A DNA stretch of 7,091 nucleotides from Actinomycetes bacterium (GTDB taxonomy: Bacteria > Actinomycetota > Acidimicrobiia > Acidimicrobiales > Palsa-688): contig JAJZYO010000098.1 in NCBI GenBank assembly GCA_021798075.1, forward strand, positions 1 through 7,091. Direction: 5' to 3'. The position numbers and the translations under genes were made by a program. The notes beneath the pieces are model-generated. The model worked only from the letters and a program-made list of their open reading frames with translations, made no database searches and was not told where the DNA came from. Of the stretch, positions 5,329-7,091 are shown piece by piece (position 1 is the stretch's first letter; each line of letters opens with the position of its first letter).

Positions 5329-5468
5329 GCTGTCGTGGCACTGTGGCGAAGCGACGTGCGCTCCGAGTCGTCGTGATGTCGTGCCGCTATGGTCCACAAC
5401 GTCCCCGCATCCTAGCCTCATATGTGGTAGTGTTGTGAGCCAATGCAGGGAGCAATGAGAGGCACCTG

Positions 5469-6143
5469 GTGAGGCCTCGCAAGAAGGGGACGGAGGCCGA
5501 GGAGGAGGCTTGCCGCGGCCTCGACGTCAACGCCGTGGTGTCGTACAACCTGAAGGCCATCCGGGAGCGCCAAGGCTGGACCCAGCAGGAGGTCGCTGAC
5601 CGGCTGTCCCGACTGACGGGCCACACGCTCCCTCAGGCTTCGATCTCGGCTATGGAGCACGGCTTCGACGGCGAGCGCCGGAGGCGCTTCGACGCCCACG
5701 AGCTGTACCTCTTGTCAGTCGTCTTCGACGTCCCCATCGCTTACTTCTTCGTCCCCCCTCCGGGGCGCGAACGCCTTCGGCTCGCCGACACTGGCCGGCC
5801 CATGGTCGAGCTTTACGCGGCCGTGCTCGGCCACGAGCGCCAGCTCGCCCCCCTCGACGAGCGCTTGGCCGAGATCGGTGTAAAGGACCCAGACGAAGCA
5901 GACCAAGCTTTGATGACCGTCCTCGGTGCCAGCAAGGCGACCGGCGCCTGGCACGACCACTTCCGCACATGGCGCAAGAGGCGCCTTCGCGAGGTAGAGC
6001 GCCAATATGGGGACCGCCTGGACGAAGTGGCCGACTTCCTCGCTGACTTCGCCGCGCAAGTGAAGGCCGTCGGCCCGAAGGCGTACCTCGAGTCCCAGGC
6101 TTACAGCGGCCGCGACGCCAAGCGCGACGCTGGCGCGCCCTAG
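5469..6143 (+). CDS. XRE-family helix-turn-helix transcriptional regulator
   Basis: A 224-residue protein. An XRE/Cro-type HTH domain occupies residues about 22-92: VVSYNLKAIRERQGWTQQEV, then ADRL, the recognition-helix region LPQASISAMEHG, and the closing helices DAHELYLLSVVFDVPIAYFF. The remaining 130 residues are helical and charged (HDHFRTWRKRRLREVERQYG, DEVADFLADFAAQVK). They have no recognised enzymatic motif and probably mediate dimerisation or protein contacts. The GTG at 5469 is set by GAGAGG 6 bases upstream. Placement beside an excisionase-like gene and an integrase suggests control of element excision or transfer, perhaps as a repressor. Autoregulation through the dyads upstream is a guess. 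It could also be a solitary regulator unrelated to the element. Confidence 0.85.
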   Translation: MRPRKKGTEAEEEACRGLDVNAVVSYNLKAIRERQGWTQQEVADRLSRLTGHTLPQASISAMEHGFDGERRRRFDAHELYLLSVVFDVPIAYFFVPPPGRERLRLADTGRPMVELYAAVLGHERQLAPLDERLAEIGVKDPDEADQALMTVLGASKATGAWHDHFRTWRKRRLREVERQYGDRLDEVADFLADFAAQVKAVGPKAYLESQAYSGRDAKRDAGAP

Positions 6144-6158
6144 TCCTCCCTGCAGAGC

Positions 6159-6179
6159 GCCGTCGCCGGCTGAGACGGC
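6159..6179 (+). terminator. Possible terminator hairpin after the XRE gene
   Basis: GCCGTC (6159-6164) and GACGGC (6174-6179) pair around a 9-base loop, 15 bases after the TAG stop. No T-run follows. Confidence 0.35.
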
Positions 6180-6207
6180 CTATTGCCAATTCGGCCCCAA
6201 ACAAGAG

Positions 6208-6226
6208 AGGCCCAAAGGGTGGGCCT
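6208..6226 (+). terminator. Strong hairpin between the XRE and excisionase-like genes
   Basis: AGGCCCA (6208-6214) and TGGGCCT (6220-6226) form a perfect 7-bp stem with loop AAGGG. It is the best terminator-like hairpin in the window, though without a T-run. It ends 20 bases before the next gene's GTG, so it could instead act as a leader structure that limits translation or transcription of that gene. Confidence 0.45.
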
Positions 6227-6246
6227 ATACGAAATGAGGTGACACG

Positions 6247-6573
6247 GTGGAACGGTGGAGCGAACGGCCTAAAGACAAGCCGCTTGAAGCTACCGCACGA
6301 CTCGTGGGCAGAAAGGGGCGTGGCTTTCTTGCGTTGGACGAGCCCAACCAAGAGCGCGGTAGGCAAGCCGTGGCCAGAAGTGACCCCTACGTGGTCTCGG
6401 TGCCCGAGGCGGCGAGGCTCCTCGGTATCTCCAAGGACCTGGCCTATGACCTGGCTCGGCGTGGCGAACTACCCGGCGCCTTCCAGCTCGGGTGCCGGTG
6501 GCGGGTCAGCCTCATCAGACTTCATGCTGCGGTCCACGGGAGCGAGGACAGTGCCGCCCAACCTGTTGGTTGA
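6247..6573 (+). CDS. Excisionase-like small helix-turn-helix DNA-binding protein
   Basis: A 108-residue protein with a GTG start preceded by GAGGTGA (6236-6242), 4 bases away. Residues about 49-95 form a MerR/excisionase-type winged HTH: VVSVPEAARLLGISKDLAYD, LARRGELPGAF and the wing strand QLGCRWRVSLIRLHAAV. This is the pattern of HTH_17 proteins that act as recombination directionality factors for tyrosine integrases. The first 48 residues are charged and unrecognised, and stand-alone excisionases are usually shorter (60-80 residues). Internal GTG codons (for example at residue 42) could give a shorter form. It faces the integrase tail to tail with only 24 bases between stops. Usually such pairs are co-directional, so its partnership with this integrase is likely but not certain. 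Confidence 0.78.
   Translation: MERWSERPKDKPLEATARLVGRKGRGFLALDEPNQERGRQAVARSDPYVVSVPEAARLLGISKDLAYDLARRGELPGAFQLGCRWRVSLIRLHAAVHGSEDSAAQPVG
6369..6383 (+). repeat. 15-bp direct repeat, copy 2
   Basis: Exact match to 5014-5028 (CGTGGCCAGAAGTGA), here encoding VARSD just before the HTH of the excisionase-like protein. Confidence 0.7.
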
Positions 6574-6591
6574 GTTTCCGGCTCCACCTTT

Positions 6592-6608
6592 GCCCGTTTA
6601 TCGCGGGC
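6592..6608. terminator. Small hairpin between the convergent genes
   Basis: GCCCG (6592-6596) and CGGGC (6604-6608) pair around a 7-base loop that contains the integrase stop codon. A two-way terminator is plausible in a convergent gap, but the stem is short and T-runs are absent. Confidence 0.25.
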
Positions 6609-7091
6609 CTTCTAGTTCGGCCCGCGCCGGCACGTTCGGTTGGTCGGCCGGCGAGACAGGGTCCAGGGCGCCGAGGACAACCGATCCTAGGAACCCCGCC
6701 AACTCGCGGTCGCGTTGCTCTAGGGCGTGCGCGTACACCCGTAAGGTCACGGACGGATCCGCGTGCCCGAGGCGACCCGCGACAGTACGAACGTCGATGC
6801 CGGCTGCTATGGCCGTCGTGGCGGAAAAGTGACGAAGCTCATGGAAGTGACTGGCGACGCCGAGCTTGGAAGCGGTGCGCCTGTACGCAGCCGTAAGCCC
6901 ATTGGGGAGGCACGGCGTGGCGCCGTCGGCCGACCGAGAGAGGATGTAGGGGTCGTCGGCCGGCGACGCGCCGACCAACTCGGCGTAGTCGTGTTGGTCG
7001 TGCTGGCGTTTGGTGAGCACCGCCCCGAGGGCGCTGTCTATAGCGACCAAGCGCTTGGCGTGAGTCTTGGTCGGCCCTTCCGTAACCTCCT
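6598..7091 (-). CDS. Tyrosine recombinase (phage-type integrase), C-terminal catalytic part; 5' end outside window
   Basis: About 164 residues are visible; the start and the N-terminal DNA-binding domains lie beyond the right edge. The frame continues unbroken from 7091 (EVTEGPTKTHAKRLVAIDSA), so the TTG at 7050 is not a start. Visible parts of the active site are the beta-hairpin lysine in PTKTHAKR, HELRH (box II H-x-x-R), the histidine in AGRLGHADPSVTLRVYAH, and the tyrosine nucleophile of that segment (VYAH). The box I arginine is expected upstream, outside the window. Such enzymes integrate and excise actinobacterial conjugative elements and phages at specific sites, often tRNA genes. No tRNA or att site is visible here. 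A 45-residue variable tail follows the tyrosine. All visible catalytic residues are intact, so it may be active. Confidence 0.92.
   Translation of the reverse strand, partial: EVTEGPTKTHAKRLVAIDSALGAVLTKRQHDQHDYAELVGASPADDPYILSRSADGATPCLPNGLTAAYRRTASKLGVASHFHELRHFSATTAIAAGIDVRTVAGRLGHADPSVTLRVYAHALEQRDRELAGFLGSVVLGALDPVSPADQPNVPARAELEGPR

Larger units (their letters stand above)
4976..5468. other. Gene-free stretch with several hairpins before the regulator gene
   Basis: I see no recognisable gene on either strand. The open frames present have arbitrary composition and match nothing. The stretch holds a 15-bp repeat copy (5014-5028), a small hairpin (CCTGG/CCAGG, 5107-5120), a compound hairpin (5148-5186), a perfect 7-bp hairpin (5308-5328) and several GTCGTG motifs (5323, 5332, 5370, 5378, plus CACGAC at 5308). 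CACAAC (5395-5400) and GTTGTG (5432-5437) form an inverted pair near the expected promoter of the regulator gene. No convincing -35/-10 pair could be assigned. Confidence 0.5.

Noticed and set aside
4976..5341. Possible N-terminal part of the relaxase further upstream on the minus strand
   Set aside because: I looked for the catalytic tyrosine region of TrwC in all three minus frames and found nothing similar. The remnant seems to end near the TAA at 4976-4978.
5650..6366. Minus-strand open frame opposite the XRE gene (238 codons)
   Set aside because: It is Arg-rich, motif-free, and shadows a well-supported HTH gene.
1..7091. tRNA genes, attachment sites and CRISPR arrays
   Set aside because: No cloverleaf-like sequence, no regularly spaced repeats, and no repeat pair recognisable as attL/attR were seen, although the integrase makes an att site nearby likely outside the window.

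Overview
The window is GC-rich with actinobacterial-style proteins and codon use: GTG starts, 4-base start/stop overlaps, TrwC-type relaxase and excisionase relatives. The exact lineage cannot be fixed from the sequence alone. Three regions are visible.

Left edge (1-451): the end of an unrecognised rightward gene (1-156), then an inactive N-terminal scrap of an IS1595-type transposase on the minus strand (about 141-419).

Core (452-4331): an eight-gene leftward operon. In transcription order it encodes a small DUF2273-like membrane protein, a full Asp23/Gls24 protein, a short Asp23-like protein, a DUF6286-like two-helix membrane protein, an AmaP-like two-helix membrane protein, a minimal J-domain protein, an ECF sigma factor, and a zinc-finger anti-sigma factor whose C-terminal half is itself Asp23-like. 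Most neighbours overlap by exactly 4 bases or lie within a few tens of bases. A candidate ECF-type promoter (GAAAC-N16-CGTC) lies about 75 bases before the first gene, which suggests autoregulation. The simplest reading is a membrane-anchored envelope-stress scaffold that carries its own sigma/anti-sigma switch. The Asp23 domain on the anti-sigma factor could link the scaffold's state to sigma release.

Right part (4301-7091): mobile-element debris and integration genes. About 4590-4975 is a frameshifted internal piece of a TrwC/MobF relaxase. It runs without a frame change into an internal piece of a TnpB (IS200/IS605-type RNA-guided nuclease) at about 4301-4589. A gene-free but hairpin-rich stretch follows (4976-5468). 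Then come an XRE-type regulator (5469-6143), an excisionase-like small HTH protein (6247-6573), and, convergent with it, the C-terminal catalytic part of a tyrosine recombinase that runs off the right edge. This looks like one end of an integrated conjugative element, or the decayed remains of one, abutting the stress operon.
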